From positions 1 to 64,000 of the forward strand of contig MHBH01000036.1 of the NCBI GenBank assembly GCA_001804805.1: DNA of 64,000 nucleotides. Reading direction: 5' to 3'. The notes beneath the pieces were generated by a model, which saw only the letters and a list, made by a program, of their open reading frames with translations, ran no database searches and was not told the DNA's origin. Within the stretch, counting starts at the first letter, position 1. Every line of letters begins with the position of its first letter. Below are positions 7,473 through 16,921 of the stretch, piece by piece. Source of the stretch: Lentisphaerae bacterium GWF2_49_21 (GTDB lineage: Bacteria; Verrucomicrobiota; Lentisphaeria; Victivallales; GWF2-50-93). The position numbers and the translations under genes were made by a program.

Positions 7473-8021
7473 TCAGTAATCCGGCATAGCCGGTTTTCCT
7501 GAAGACGAGTTAATTGACAATAATTTCCGTTTAATTAAAATGAACAAGGAATAAATTACACCGATAACAATTGAAAGGTATAGGCCATAAATTCCACAGA
7601 CAATAGTATCTGGAATTAATATATATCTATAAAAATAAGAATTGGTTGGCCTATCTATCCATATTGAGGCATTCATCCAAGTCTCGCGGAAATTATAATC
7701 AATGAAGATACCTGTTGTCATTCCTAACAGGATAAGAAAAAATAATGAATACCATAGATTCTTTGTAACATTGGCAATATCCATAAGCAAAGTACATATG
7801 ACTATCTCCAGTATGCATAATATTACCATGGATAATATCATAAGATATATCCCGTAATTATCGCCATGAAACTCGCCATATATTGCAAAAGGCCAGTAAC
7901 CCGGGATAAGGCCGAAGAAAAAAGCCCTGCATTCGAAGCCCGGATATTTTACAAGAAAAATTACCAGCAAAACCCATATGAAAAGAAACATGAATGTATT
8001 CGTGTTCGCAATATTTCTCAT
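7473..8021 (-). CDS. Hypothetical multi-pass membrane protein
   Basis: I do not recognise a family. The protein has about four hydrophobic segments (FMFLFIWVLLVIFLV, YLMILSMVILCILEIVICTLL, YSLFFLILLGMTTGIFI, TIVCGIYGLYLSIVIGVIYSLFILI) and a basic tail, and is AT-rich compared with its neighbours. The track ORF runs to 8120, but its first part is encoded by a repeat element (8072-8140). I therefore prefer an internal ATG, at 8021 with GAGG about 9 nt upstream; 8030 and 8066 are alternatives. AT-rich coding and the missing family suggest an accessory or transferred gene. Confidence 0.55.
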   Translation of the reverse strand: MRNIANTNTFMFLFIWVLLVIFLVKYPGFECRAFFFGLIPGYWPFAIYGEFHGDNYGIYLMILSMVILCILEIVICTLLMDIANVTKNLWYSLFFLILLGMTTGIFIDYNFRETWMNASIWIDRPTNSYFYRYILIPDTIVCGIYGLYLSIVIGVIYSLFILIKRKLLSINSSSGKPAMPDY

Positions 8022-8071
8022 GTCTGGCATCCTCGCATGGTTTGAATGCAAATAAAATGCGGACATAATAT

Positions 8072-8140
8072 GTTGGAGTACAAACGTTAGTTTGTCTTGG
8101 TATTTTGTAAAGTCAAGCAAGCTGAAGCTTGTACTCCAAC
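8072..8140. repeat. Palindromic element, GTTGGAGT...ACTCCAAC family, copy 1
   Basis: A 69-bp unit that begins GTTGGAGTACAA and ends TTGTACTCCAAC. A second copy in the opposite sense lies at 26889-26958. Both share the ends, an internal TGTCTTGGTATT and a GCTNAAGC hairpin arm. No transposase is nearby, so it would have to be moved in trans. It interrupts what would be the upstream part of ORF 7473. Confidence 0.75.
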
Positions 8141-8175
8141 ATAGACTTCATAGGTAAAAGTTTCTGCCCAGGATT

Positions 8176-9396
8176 TCAAGCTGTAGCTTCATTCTGTTCA
8201 ACTACATCAACTTTCTTCTTCACTGGTTTGGAAAAGACTTCCGTCCAGTTTGTCTTGGCCGTCACGTACATGAGGATTGCAAGCGTTATCACAGAGCAGA
8301 TGGCGACGGTCAGGCCGGTCATCCCTTTGAAGAAGAAGCTATATGAGAAGACCACGAGGAAGAAGATCTGTCCGAGTGCCGCAAGTTTCCACGGGAAATT
8401 CCGGCCAAGCGACATGGAAAGATAGCTTGTGACGAGAAGGACCGAGACCACTGCGGAGATCGCAAAGGACATATGGATGGTGATATGGTCCACCATATAT
8501 GCGAGCAGCAGATGGAACGCGAAAAATCCAGCCGTGACAAAAAGGTAGTGCATCGGATGGATGCTGATGTTCTTCAATATGCCGATGGTTGCGACAAGTA
8601 TGAAGAAGAACAGCAGGCATACGGGCGCGAAATACGTGATCCTCGAAGCGACCGGGCCAGGATTGAGCTTTTCCGGAATGATCACGCCGATCTCCTGGTT
8701 GGTGATCAGGTCTTCGGCCTTCCACTCAAGCGTCATTCCGTCTGCAGATTCTTTTGCCGTCATTGCCGACAATGTCCCGTCCGGATAGTCGATGTTCTTG
8801 AAATCCGTCTTCACCGACATTGCCAGATGCTGGACTCTTCCTGTATTCTTGTCCAATCTGTATCGCCATTCATAGATGCCGCGAGTCTTATATGCGAGCT
8901 TGAATTCCTTTGTCGCGCCAGGAGCGAGCTCGATGATCTCGTTGATGCCTTCCTCTGTGTTGACAGGTGTCTTGACGCCGGCACCGTCGACGGCGAAGCT
9001 GAACTCGTCATAGGTTCCTCCCTTGGCGGGGAAATTAAAATGCATACGGACTTTCTGTGACGTTCCTTCGATGTTGTGTATTTTGTATTTGCCTGTAAAG
9101 GTTGAGACGAAAGTCGGATACCAGACAAGCCCCTTTTTACGGTAGTCCAGTTTCAGGGAGACCTTTATGTCGTTTTCTTCCGGCATGATCCATCGTGAAG
9201 AGGAGCTCCCGGGGATCTGGACAGAAAGTGAGGGTGCTTCCTGGACAAGCCTGGATCCCCAGAGAGCTTCAACTGCGTATCCAAGACGGCTGGAAAAGCC
9301 GTCGGATCTGATCATTGTGGAGGTTCCGAGGATGATCCATCCAGCACATCCGAGCAGGTAGATGAATCCGATTGCGACTATTCTTTTGATACTCAT
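8176..9396 (-). CDS. CreD-like inner-membrane protein
   Basis: Protein of 406 aa: an N-terminal membrane segment (IVAIGFIYLLGCAGWIILG), a large extracytoplasmic domain (about 40-265), then about six membrane segments (YFAPVCLLFFFILVATI onward). The segment HPMHYLFVTAGFFAFHLLLAYMVDHI matches the conserved core of CreD, a protein of the CreBC regulon linked to envelope stress and beta-lactam response. It starts 12 nt after the preceding gene (9409-11028), so the two form an operon. No CreB/CreC two-component genes are present. The molecular function of the family is unknown. Confidence 0.7.
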   Translation of the reverse strand: MSIKRIVAIGFIYLLGCAGWIILGTSTMIRSDGFSSRLGYAVEALWGSRLVQEAPSLSVQIPGSSSSRWIMPEENDIKVSLKLDYRKKGLVWYPTFVSTFTGKYKIHNIEGTSQKVRMHFNFPAKGGTYDEFSFAVDGAGVKTPVNTEEGINEIIELAPGATKEFKLAYKTRGIYEWRYRLDKNTGRVQHLAMSVKTDFKNIDYPDGTLSAMTAKESADGMTLEWKAEDLITNQEIGVIIPEKLNPGPVASRITYFAPVCLLFFFILVATIGILKNISIHPMHYLFVTAGFFAFHLLLAYMVDHITIHMSFAISAVVSVLLVTSYLSMSLGRNFPWKLAALGQIFFLVVFSYSFFFKGMTGLTVAICSVITLAILMYVTAKTNWTEVFSKPVKKKVDVVEQNEATA

Positions 9397-9408
9397 TTTG
9401 CACCTCCG

Positions 9409-11028
9409 TTATTTTGGGTTGTTCACCGGTTCCCTGTATGATATTGAAAACTTCATGTCGTCGCCCTTGTAGAACGAACGGGAGAAATAATATGGGGTTC
9501 CCACGAATTCCGGAGGAGGATCCCATTTCCTGTCTGCCGCGGCGCTTGCCGGCCCCTCAAGCGAAGTGAGCTGGACTCTTGACGGAAGGGCGATACCCAT
9601 GTAGAAGTTCCGCGCGGAAATCCCGGTCTCTGGAATTGATATGTCCAGAGTGCCATAAAGTCCGAGTTTCTGTCCTTTTTTCAGAAGCGCAAGTTCAACC
9701 AGTGAACTGCCATCCTGTGCGAGCGGAATTATCCAGTCGCCGTCATTTCCCGAATATGCCTTTTTCTCGGAGCCGTTGACTTTCAAGGACCATATTTCAG
9801 CAGAAGGGATTTTCTTTATTGACAGGCGTGAACCGGCTTCCGCAGGGACATTCATCCTGAGGACTGTTAGATTCCCTCCGTTCTCCTCGAAGGAGCTGAA
9901 ATAATATACGGAGTCGAGGACGATCTTCGGAACTGCCGCGCACTCGAATTTCTTGAGGGAGATTGAAATGACTGCCGACGTGTCGGTCTTCAACGCGTAT
10001 TTCCTGTTCTCCATCGCCTTCCTGAGCGAGGGAGAGAGTTTCTCCGGGGAGACTTTGACGATCTCAGATTTTGACGAGATCGCGATTTCCGCATCCTCCG
10101 GTTCCTCAACCATGAAAATCCCCTCGCTGCCGGTGTTGTCCTGGATTGATGGAATGCCTATTGACTGGAAATCACCCTCGTCATACGCGAACTTCACTGA
10201 GAAGACATCCTTCTGTGGCTGTGGGAAATCGATTGTATAGCTGCCATCGGCCGTCTTCCGTATCCAGGACTCGTTGAGACTTGTCGATACGAACTTGGCC
10301 TTTTCAGAAATCCTGAGACTGATGGAGCCTGATATCTCCTGCATTGGTGCGAAATTCGCAGTAAAATACGCCTTGCGCCCCTGGATCTGTAGGACTGACA
10401 GGGTTCCGATCTCGATTATCCTTGAAGCTGTGATCTTCTCCTTTTCGGCAAATCGTACGGTCAGGATCTTTTCACCGTTGAAGCAGTAGATGTCGCTACC
10501 ACTGGCAATTCCGGGCGCGCTTATGATGTTCATCCCATCTTGCATCTGCAGCACTAGCGAATTGCTCACGCAGTCAGGAATCTGGAAGCTGATATATTTC
10601 GATTCCTTGTCCTCCAGGACAGGAGAGAGGAAGGATATCTCCAGTTTCAAAGGTTCCTTGTCGGACGGCAGCACTGAAACAGATTTGTCATCCTGGCAGA
10701 GCAGCGTTCCTCCGCTTGCTGACTCGATTTTACTGATGATGAAATTCTTGCCGAACAGCGGGACAGGAACGGGATTTCCGGAAATGAGTTTTCCTGTCAA
10801 GGAGACTTTTCCGGAAACCTTCCCTTTTTCCACGGAGAGCCTGTATTCGGCCAAATCGAGCGCGAACACCATCTTCTGCTTCTCCTGCGGTCCTGACGCC
10901 TTGATCTCCCTTTCAATGTTGTCCCTGTAGATCTTCTTGAACTCATCCCAGGGCACTGAGACGGAATTCTGTCCGTACGCGGCGGCGGCGAAGAGCAACG
11001 CCAGCAGCATTAAAATTGTCCTTTTCAT
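9409..11028 (-). CDS. Secreted beta-rich protein, partner of CreD-like protein
   Basis: Protein of 539 aa with a signal peptide (MKRTILMLLALLFAAAAYG) and no further membrane segment. The rest alternates short beta-strand-like stretches (KVSLTGKLISG, LKLEISFLSPV, SLVLQMQDGMNI), reminiscent of stacked Ig-like or beta-sandwich domains. I do not recognise a named family. Its stop is 12 nt from the start of the CreD-like gene, and CreD-like proteins also carry a large beta-rich external domain, so the two probably interact at the outer face of the inner membrane. That is inference from position only. Confidence 0.7.
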   Translation of the reverse strand: MKRTILMLLALLFAAAAYGQNSVSVPWDEFKKIYRDNIEREIKASGPQEKQKMVFALDLAEYRLSVEKGKVSGKVSLTGKLISGNPVPVPLFGKNFIISKIESASGGTLLCQDDKSVSVLPSDKEPLKLEISFLSPVLEDKESKYISFQIPDCVSNSLVLQMQDGMNIISAPGIASGSDIYCFNGEKILTVRFAEKEKITASRIIEIGTLSVLQIQGRKAYFTANFAPMQEISGSISLRISEKAKFVSTSLNESWIRKTADGSYTIDFPQPQKDVFSVKFAYDEGDFQSIGIPSIQDNTGSEGIFMVEEPEDAEIAISSKSEIVKVSPEKLSPSLRKAMENRKYALKTDTSAVISISLKKFECAAVPKIVLDSVYYFSSFEENGGNLTVLRMNVPAEAGSRLSIKKIPSAEIWSLKVNGSEKKAYSGNDGDWIIPLAQDGSSLVELALLKKGQKLGLYGTLDISIPETGISARNFYMGIALPSRVQLTSLEGPASAAADRKWDPPPEFVGTPYYFSRSFYKGDDMKFSISYREPVNNPK

Positions 11029-11140
11029 AAAGCCCTCCTTTCTGTTTTCTGGAGATACGGTAGAAGGGCACTATGAAGTCCTTGTGAAGTGGAAAAGAAA
11101 TCGGCGTGAAATAAATTTTCCGGACGGAAAATTTATAAAC

Positions 11141-12790
11141 TCAGGATATGCCGGAGATGTTTCCTTTGCTGTCTATGTCTATTTTCTTGTATGCCGGATT
11201 CTGAGGCAGGCCGGGCATGCGCATTATGTCGCCGGTGATAGGTATGAGGAAACCGGCGCCTGAGGCGATCTCAATCTCCCTGACGGTGACAAGGAAGTCC
11301 TTCGGCCTTCCGAGGAGCTTTGGATTGTCCGAGAGGGAATTCTGGGTTTTTGCGATGCAGACAGGAAGTTTTTCGAGACCGAGTCTCCTGATGAGTTCGA
11401 TATCCTTATGGGCCTTCGGATGATAATCGACCTTTTTCGCCCCGTAAATCTTTCCGGCAATTGTCAGTATCTTTTCTTCGACAGGGATGTCAAGCGAGTA
11501 CAACGGATGCGATTTGACATTGTTCGCAGATGTAATTGAAACAACTTTTTCAGCGAGGTCAAGCGCACCTGCTCCGCCCTTTTCCCACCCATTCGACCAG
11601 GCGAACGGTATCCCTTTTTCAGCGAGCAGTTCCGAAAGGGCTTTTTCCTCGTCCGGGCTGTCGGATGAGAACCTGTTGACGGCGACAATGGCATTTGTCC
11701 CGAACTGCAGGATGTTCTCATAATGTTTTTCAAGATTTGAAAATCCTTTCCTGAGAGCATCGATGTTCTTTTCGGAAATCTTCTTGAGGTCCGCCCCCCC
11801 GTGGTATTTTAGGGCCCTGACTGTAGCGACAAGGACGACTGCGCTTACAGAGAAGCCGGCTTTCCTGGCGACGATGTCAAAGAATTTTTCCGCACCGAGT
11901 TCGAATGCGAATCCCGCTTCGGTTATCGCATAGTCTCCAAGTTTCAATGCGAGCCTGGTGGCGATTATGGAATTCGCGCCCTGTGCGATGTTCGCAAACG
12001 GACCGCCATGGATGAGCACAGGATTGTTCTCAAGGGTCTGTACTATGTTTGGACAGAGGGCGTCCTTGAGCAGGGCTGTTGCGGCACCGGCGACGCCAAG
12101 ATCCTTGGCGAACACAGGATTGCCTAGGACGTCCAGCCCTATCAGGATCTTTTCGATTCTTTCCTTGAGTTCATTGTAGCTCTCGGAGAGGCAGAGGATC
12201 GCCATGATCTCGCTTGCTGCAGTTATGTCGAATCCTGTTTCACGGGGATAGCCGTTTTTTGTTCCGCCAAGGCTTATGACGATCTCCCTGAGCGAGCGAT
12301 CGTTCATGTCCATGGCGCGTTTCCAGCGTATGGATCTTGAATCCAGATTGAGCCTTCCCCAGTGGATCTCGTTGTCGACGGCCGCGGCGATCAGGTTGTG
12401 TGAACGTTCTACGGCCGGGATGTCGCCGGTGAAATGGAGGTTGATGTCTTCCATCGGAGCCACCTGTGCTTTTCCACCGCCGGTGGCGCCGCCCTTCATT
12501 CCGAAAACAGGACCGAGGGAAGGTTCGCGGAGGGCTAGGACGGATTTGTGTCCGGATTTCCTTAGTGCGTCATGTAGGCCTATTGAAGTCGTGGTCTTTC
12601 CTTCGCCGGCTGGGGTAGGGGTGATGGCGGAGACGAGGATCAGTTTTCCATCTTTTTCCTTTTTAAGTTCTTCAAGCAGGTCAAGGGATATCTTAGCCTT
12701 GTAATCGCCGTATCTAGAAAGATGTTCTTCGGGTATTCCGGCGGTTTTTGCGACAACCGCTATGTCCTTGAGATTCATGTTTTTGCTCAT
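11141..12790 (-). CDS. fhs: Formate-tetrahydrofolate ligase
   Basis: ATP-dependent synthesis of 10-formyl-THF from formate and THF; it feeds purine and formyl-Met synthesis or one-carbon fixation/oxidation. The 549-aa length is as expected. Motifs include the ATP loop TPTPAGEGKTTTSIGL (about 56-71), REPSLGPVFGMKGGATGGGKAQV, and NLHFTGDIPAVERSHNLIAA. The start MSKNMNLKDIAVVAK follows CGAGGT. It stands alone, without folD, metF or acetyl-CoA synthase genes, so a full Wood-Ljungdahl pathway cannot be claimed from this window. Confidence 0.95.
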   Translation of the reverse strand: MSKNMNLKDIAVVAKTAGIPEEHLSRYGDYKAKISLDLLEELKKEKDGKLILVSAITPTPAGEGKTTTSIGLHDALRKSGHKSVLALREPSLGPVFGMKGGATGGGKAQVAPMEDINLHFTGDIPAVERSHNLIAAAVDNEIHWGRLNLDSRSIRWKRAMDMNDRSLREIVISLGGTKNGYPRETGFDITAASEIMAILCLSESYNELKERIEKILIGLDVLGNPVFAKDLGVAGAATALLKDALCPNIVQTLENNPVLIHGGPFANIAQGANSIIATRLALKLGDYAITEAGFAFELGAEKFFDIVARKAGFSVSAVVLVATVRALKYHGGADLKKISEKNIDALRKGFSNLEKHYENILQFGTNAIVAVNRFSSDSPDEEKALSELLAEKGIPFAWSNGWEKGGAGALDLAEKVVSITSANNVKSHPLYSLDIPVEEKILTIAGKIYGAKKVDYHPKAHKDIELIRRLGLEKLPVCIAKTQNSLSDNPKLLGRPKDFLVTVREIEIASGAGFLIPITGDIMRMPGLPQNPAYKKIDIDSKGNISGIS

Positions 12791-12875
12791 TGATACCTCG
12801 TTGAGTTATGCATATTCGTGATAAATAGAATAGGCAGGAGACGGGATTATGTCAAATGCTTGCAAGATAAATATT

Positions 12876-12969
12876 AATATGCCACCCGCTGCGAGGGCTC
12901 CTGTCTTTTATTCATTCTAATCCCCACGCTTACGCATGGGGCTACAATATGCCGCCCTCTGCGAGGGCT
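12876..12969. repeat. Direct repeat flanking a CCCCACGC hairpin
   Basis: Two near-identical 24-mers (AATATGCC-A/G-CCC-G/T-CTGCGAGGGCT) lie 70 bp apart. Between them is the hairpin CCCCACGC-TTA-CGCATGGGG, with one non-Watson-Crick pair. The unit sits in the 231-bp gap upstream of fhs, which holds no gene. It looks like a palindromic intergenic element with short direct repeats. Confidence 0.55.
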
Positions 12970-13021
12970 GAATATCATTAAATAAATCCCTTAAATATAT
13001 CCCTCAAATGGTGGTGGTCTG

Positions 13022-13927
13022 TCAACTCTCTTTTTCAATTTCACCTTTCAATAATTTCAATCTTTCCACGAATGGCATTGGAGGTGGAAATCCCATAGAA
13101 AGGATTTTTCCCATGGCTAGATGTGAATCGTTAGGGCGCCGGGCCTCTGTTTCTGGCGCCTTTTCGAGGCGCACTATGTTTTTCATGCTTATGCTGAATA
13201 TTTCTGCGAATGTCGCAGTTATCCTGTAGCGGCTTGTCTTGCACTGTCCGCTGAAATGGAAAATTCTGGAAGCGTTTTTCTTCAGCAGGAAGAAAATGGC
13301 CTTGGCGACATCTCCGGTGTATGTCGGATAACGGACGATTGAATCCTCCATGGGCCATGGCTTGCCGGAGTCGAGAGCCTTGAGCGTCCCATAAAGGAGA
13401 TCTGATTTCTGGAGCCCGGCCGCCATCCCATAGAGCAGGGGGACTCGCAGGATTATGGGGTTTTCACATAATTTAAGGACAGCTTTTTCACCCATCAGCT
13501 TTGTTTCGCCGTAATAATTGACAGGACTTGGTTTGTCATTTTCCTTGTAAGGTGGATTTGTTCCGGAGAATACATAATCAGTTGAGATATGGAACATCTT
13601 TGCTTTGCGTTTCGCGGCTTCTGAAGCAAGTTGTTCTGTCGCCCAACTATTGATCCTGAAAGCGCCAGCCTTGTCCTTTTCGCACTGGTCCGGACTGCGC
13701 CAGGCGGCGGTGTGGATGATGGTGTCCCAGTCTGCGCTGCAAATTTTCTCAATGCCATTTTCGGTAGTTATATCTGCAGTTAGAAAACCTTCATGTTTTC
13801 CGCTGGAAACTCCGGTGATCTGCGATATCCGCAGATTTGATTTTGTTTTTTTCAAAATCAAATGATCTGCCAGAAGCGAGATTTCGGAACCGAGAAGTCC
13901 TCTTGCGCCAGTGAGTAATATTTTCAA
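13022..13927 (-). CDS. RmlD-like NAD(P)-dependent sugar-nucleotide reductase
   Basis: Extended short-chain dehydrogenase of 301 aa. The Rossmann motif GARGLLG lies at residues 7-13, followed by HTAAWRSPDQCE, the STDYVFSG strand and the catalytic YxxxK (YGETK). This is the pattern of dTDP-4-dehydrorhamnose reductase and of the related MAT2B-like proteins. No rmlA, rmlB or rmlC genes adjoin, so the substrate is uncertain. It might supply a deoxysugar to the glycan genes further downstream. It is divergent from asd. Confidence 0.75.
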   Translation of the reverse strand: MKILLTGARGLLGSEISLLADHLILKKTKSNLRISQITGVSSGKHEGFLTADITTENGIEKICSADWDTIIHTAAWRSPDQCEKDKAGAFRINSWATEQLASEAAKRKAKMFHISTDYVFSGTNPPYKENDKPSPVNYYGETKLMGEKAVLKLCENPIILRVPLLYGMAAGLQKSDLLYGTLKALDSGKPWPMEDSIVRYPTYTGDVAKAIFFLLKKNASRIFHFSGQCKTSRYRITATFAEIFSISMKNIVRLEKAPETEARRPNDSHLAMGKILSMGFPPPMPFVERLKLLKGEIEKES

Positions 13928-14083
13928 TTTTAGATTTTCGGTTTATGATTTTAGCAATACATGGGGCATAACATTGACAAAGCTAACATTTTACCTGTAA
14001 TTTGCAACTTCTTCCATGGGCATCCTTGAATATTTATCCTGTTCGTATAACGTATGCGGCGCAAAAAAACTTAGGAGAAGAAA

Positions 14084-15091
14084 ATGAGCAAGGGATATAA
14101 TATTGCGATAGCCGGGGCGACCGGGGCCGTTGGAATCGATATGATGCTTACTCTCGAGAAGAGGAATTTTCCTGTGAAAAACCTCCGGCTTCTCGCTTCT
14201 GAGAGATCTGTAGGCAAGAAGTTGAAATTCAAGGGGGAGGAGATTGCCGTCCAGGAGCTTAAGCACGATTCATTCAAGGGAATTGACATAGCTCTTTTCA
14301 GCGCAGGCGCCGCAAGGTCGAAGGAGTTTGCGAAATCCGCAGTTGATGCGGGTGCAGTCATGATCGACAATTCGAGCGCGTTCAGGATGGACGATGGCGT
14401 CCCTCTGGTTGTTCCTGAAGTCAATCCTGAAGACGTGAAGACGCACAAGGGTATAATTGCCAATCCCAACTGTTCGACAATCATAATGGTCGTTGCAGTA
14501 TATCCTCTCCATAAGGCGAAAAAGCTCAAGAGGCTTGTTGCCGCGACATATCAGGCGGCCAGCGGAGCCGGTGCCAAGGCCATGACTGAACTTGAAGAAC
14601 AGTCCAAGCAGGTGCTTGCAGGCAATCCAAATCTTTCGATTGCGGTGCTTCCGCAGAGGATCGCCTTCAATCTTTTCCCGCATATTGACGTCTTTCTTGA
14701 CAACGGATACACCAAGGAAGAAATGAAGATGACTTATGAAGGCAGGAAGATCATGCATCATCCGAACCTCATGGTCTCATGCACCTGCGTCCGTGTTCCG
14801 GTGATGCGCGCGCATTCCGAGGCGCTCAACATGGAATTTGAGAAGGACATAAGCCCTGAAGAGGCCAGGAAGATACTTTCCAAGGCGCCAGGCATCCAGC
14901 TCCGCGACGATCCGGCGAACAAGATATATCCGATGCCGATAGAGGCTTCGGGAATGTACGATGTGCTGGTCGGGAGGATCCGCCAGGACATTTCAAGGGA
15001 CGACAAGCGCGGTCTTGACATGTTCATCAGCGGTGACCAGATCCTGAAAGGGGCGGCTTTGAACGCAGTGCAGATTGCGGAAATATTGTAA
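14084..15091 (+). CDS. asd: Aspartate-semialdehyde dehydrogenase
   Basis: Reduces aspartyl-4-phosphate to aspartate semialdehyde for lysine/meso-DAP, threonine and methionine. The 335-aa protein has the NADP loop GATGAVG (11-17), the DNSSAFRMD strand, the active-site cysteine in NPNCSTI and the YQAASGAGAKAM region. The start follows TTAGGAGAAG. Its product feeds the meso-DAP used by MurE in this same window. A perfect inverted repeat follows and the gene appears to be a single-gene unit. Confidence 0.94.
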   Translation: MSKGYNIAIAGATGAVGIDMMLTLEKRNFPVKNLRLLASERSVGKKLKFKGEEIAVQELKHDSFKGIDIALFSAGAARSKEFAKSAVDAGAVMIDNSSAFRMDDGVPLVVPEVNPEDVKTHKGIIANPNCSTIIMVVAVYPLHKAKKLKRLVAATYQAASGAGAKAMTELEEQSKQVLAGNPNLSIAVLPQRIAFNLFPHIDVFLDNGYTKEEMKMTYEGRKIMHHPNLMVSCTCVRVPVMRAHSEALNMEFEKDISPEEARKILSKAPGIQLRDDPANKIYPMPIEASGMYDVLVGRIRQDISRDDKRGLDMFISGDQILKGAALNAVQIAEIL

Positions 15092-15093
15092 TA

Positions 15094-15141
15094 ATTTTCC
15101 GGCACCCTTCCCTTCCCATCTCTGGGAGGGTGCCGGAAAAT
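15094..15141 (+). terminator. Terminator hairpin after asd
   Basis: ATTTTCCGGCACCCT and AGGGTGCCGGAAAAT form a perfect 15-bp stem with a loop of about 18 nt, starting two bases after the asd stop. The arm ends in GAAAAT rather than a long T-run, so it is probably a terminator or transcript-stabilising hairpin. Confidence 0.75.
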
Positions 15142-15259
15142 CATATTTCTGTACTTATATATTTTTAATTCATTCTCCTTGCCAGACACCAATACCGGTA
15201 TTAGGTTATCTGTCCATTTCGGATAATTAAATATATTATGAAATAACGGGAGAAGGGAC

Positions 15260-16921
15260 ATGGAAATTTCAGTACTTCAGAAAGCCAGGGCGGCATATGA
15301 ACCGAAGCTTCCTCCAGCGTTTGTGAACGGAGCTCTTATGACAGTCGAAAAGAGCGCGCCTACCGAATCGATAGGCGACCAGGAAAGCATCAAGAAGCTT
15401 TTTCCTGCGAACTACGGCAAGCCCATCCTTGAGTTTTCAGCAGGCGAGCAGAAAAAGGCGCCAAAACCCATAAATGTCGGAGTCATACTTTCAGGCGGAC
15501 AGGCTCCGGGCGGGCACAATGTGATAGCAGGAATCTTTGACGGACTTAGGTCGATCAACGACAAATGCAAATTATATGGATTCCTTGGCGGCCCCAGCGG
15601 ACTTGTGGACAACGAATCCATTGAAATCACCGAGGAACTTGTCAAACAGTACCGCAACACCGGCGGATTCGACATGATAGCTTCCGGGCGTACAAAGCTC
15701 GAGACACCTGAGCAGTTCGAGAAAGCCGCGAAAAACTGTAAGAAGCTCGGTATCAGCGCGCTTGTGATAGTGGGCGGCGACGATTCCAACACCAATGCGT
15801 GTCTTCTTGCCGAACATTTCTGCATGAAGAAGAATCCAATCCAGGTGATCGGATGTCCGAAGACAATTGATGGCGATCTGAAGAATGAGTTTGTCGAGAC
15901 TTCATTCGGATTTGACACTGCGTGCAAGGTCTACAGCGAACTCATCGGCAATATTGCGAGGGATGCCGATTCCGCGAGGAAATACTGGCATTTCATCAAG
16001 CTCATGGGGCGTACGGCCTCCCACATAACTCTGGAATGCGCTCTGCAGACGCATCCGAACATTGCACTGATATCCGAAGAGGTGGCGAAGAAGAAGCAGA
16101 CATTGTCCGATATCGTCGAAGACATTGTCAAGGTTATTGGGAAGAGGGCCAAGAAAAAAAGAAATTTCGGCATAGTCCTTATCCCTGAAGGGCTCATTGA
16201 ATTCATACCTGAGATCAAGAAGCTCATAAATGAGCTGAATGAAATTATGACCAAGGATGAAGCGGCACTCAATTTTCTCAAGACAGATGAGGATAAGACA
16301 AGTTTCATCAGGGGCAAGCTCAGCAATGAGGCTGCTTCAGTCTATGTCTCAATGCCTATGCAGATACAGATCCAGCTCATCAAGGACAGGGATCCACACG
16401 GCAACGTCCAGGTCTCAATGATAGAAACAGAGAAGCTTCTTGCCCAGATGGTGGAGAACCGTATAAACACTCTTAAGTCACAGGGCAAATCAGATGTGAA
16501 GGATGTCAAGTTCAAGGCCCAGTGCCATTTCATGGGGTATGAAGGAAGATGCGCGGCGCCCTCCAATTTTGACGCGGATTACTGCTACACTCTAGGAGCC
16601 ACTGCAGCAGCCCTTGTCGGATCTGGGAGTACTGGCTACATGGCGGCAGTCAGGAATCTTACGAAAGCTTCTGACCAGTGGATGAGCGTCGGAATTCCGA
16701 TTACAATGATGATGAACATGGAAAGAAGGCACGGCAAGGAAAAGCCGGTCATTCAGAAATCGCTTGTCTATCTCGCAGGCAAGGTTTTCAAGGAATTCGC
16801 GGAAAACCGTGACAAATGGGCTACTGAGACTGAATATCTATATCCCGGCCCAATACAGTATTTCGGCCCCACGGAGGTCTGCGATCAGCCTACGAAAACA
16901 ATAGTTCTTGAATGCGGATGA
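15260..16921 (+). CDS. pfp: Pyrophosphate-fructose-6-phosphate 1-phosphotransferase
   Basis: Reversible PPi-dependent phosphofructokinase of glycolysis/gluconeogenesis. The 553-aa length fits the long (plant-like/clade II) group. Motifs are [18 protein letters not shown] (the second Asp of GGDD marks PPi use, where ATP enzymes have Gly), [18 protein letters not shown]-like SFGFDTA, and [16 protein letters not shown]. The start at 15260 follows GGGAGAAGGG. The last codons overlap the start of a membrane glycosyltransferase-like gene as ATGA. PPi-PFK is common in PVC anaerobes and saves ATP. Confidence 0.94.
   Translation: MEISVLQKARAAYEPKLPPAFVNGALMTVEKSAPTESIGDQESIKKLFPANYGKPILEFSAGEQKKAPKPINVGVILSGGQAPGGHNVIAGIFDGLRSINDKCKLYGFLGGPSGLVDNESIEITEELVKQYRNTGGFDMIASGRTKLETPEQFEKAAKNCKKLGISALVIVGGDDSNTNACLLAEHFCMKKNPIQVIGCPKTIDGDLKNEFVETSFGFDTACKVYSELIGNIARDADSARKYWHFIKLMGRTASHITLECALQTHPNIALISEEVAKKKQTLSDIVEDIVKVIGKRAKKKRNFGIVLIPEGLIEFIPEIKKLINELNEIMTKDEAALNFLKTDEDKTSFIRGKLSNEAASVYVSMPMQIQIQLIKDRDPHGNVQVSMIETEKLLAQMVENRINTLKSQGKSDVKDVKFKAQCHFMGYEGRCAAPSNFDADYCYTLGATAAALVGSGSTGYMAAVRNLTKASDQWMSVGIPITMMMNMERRHGKEKPVIQKSLVYLAGKVFKEFAENRDKWATETEYLYPGPIQYFGPTEVCDQPTKTIVLECG

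Noticed and set aside
8021-8120. N-terminal extension of the 7473 membrane protein
   Set aside because: The extension is encoded largely by a repeat element and lacks a ribosome-binding site.
11141-12790. Evidence for a complete Wood-Ljungdahl pathway
   Set aside because: Only fhs is present; the other pathway genes are not in the window, and fhs is common in non-acetogens.
13928-14083. Lysine riboswitch upstream of asd
   Set aside because: The 156-bp gap shows no conserved lysine-riboswitch stems and seems too short and AT-rich.
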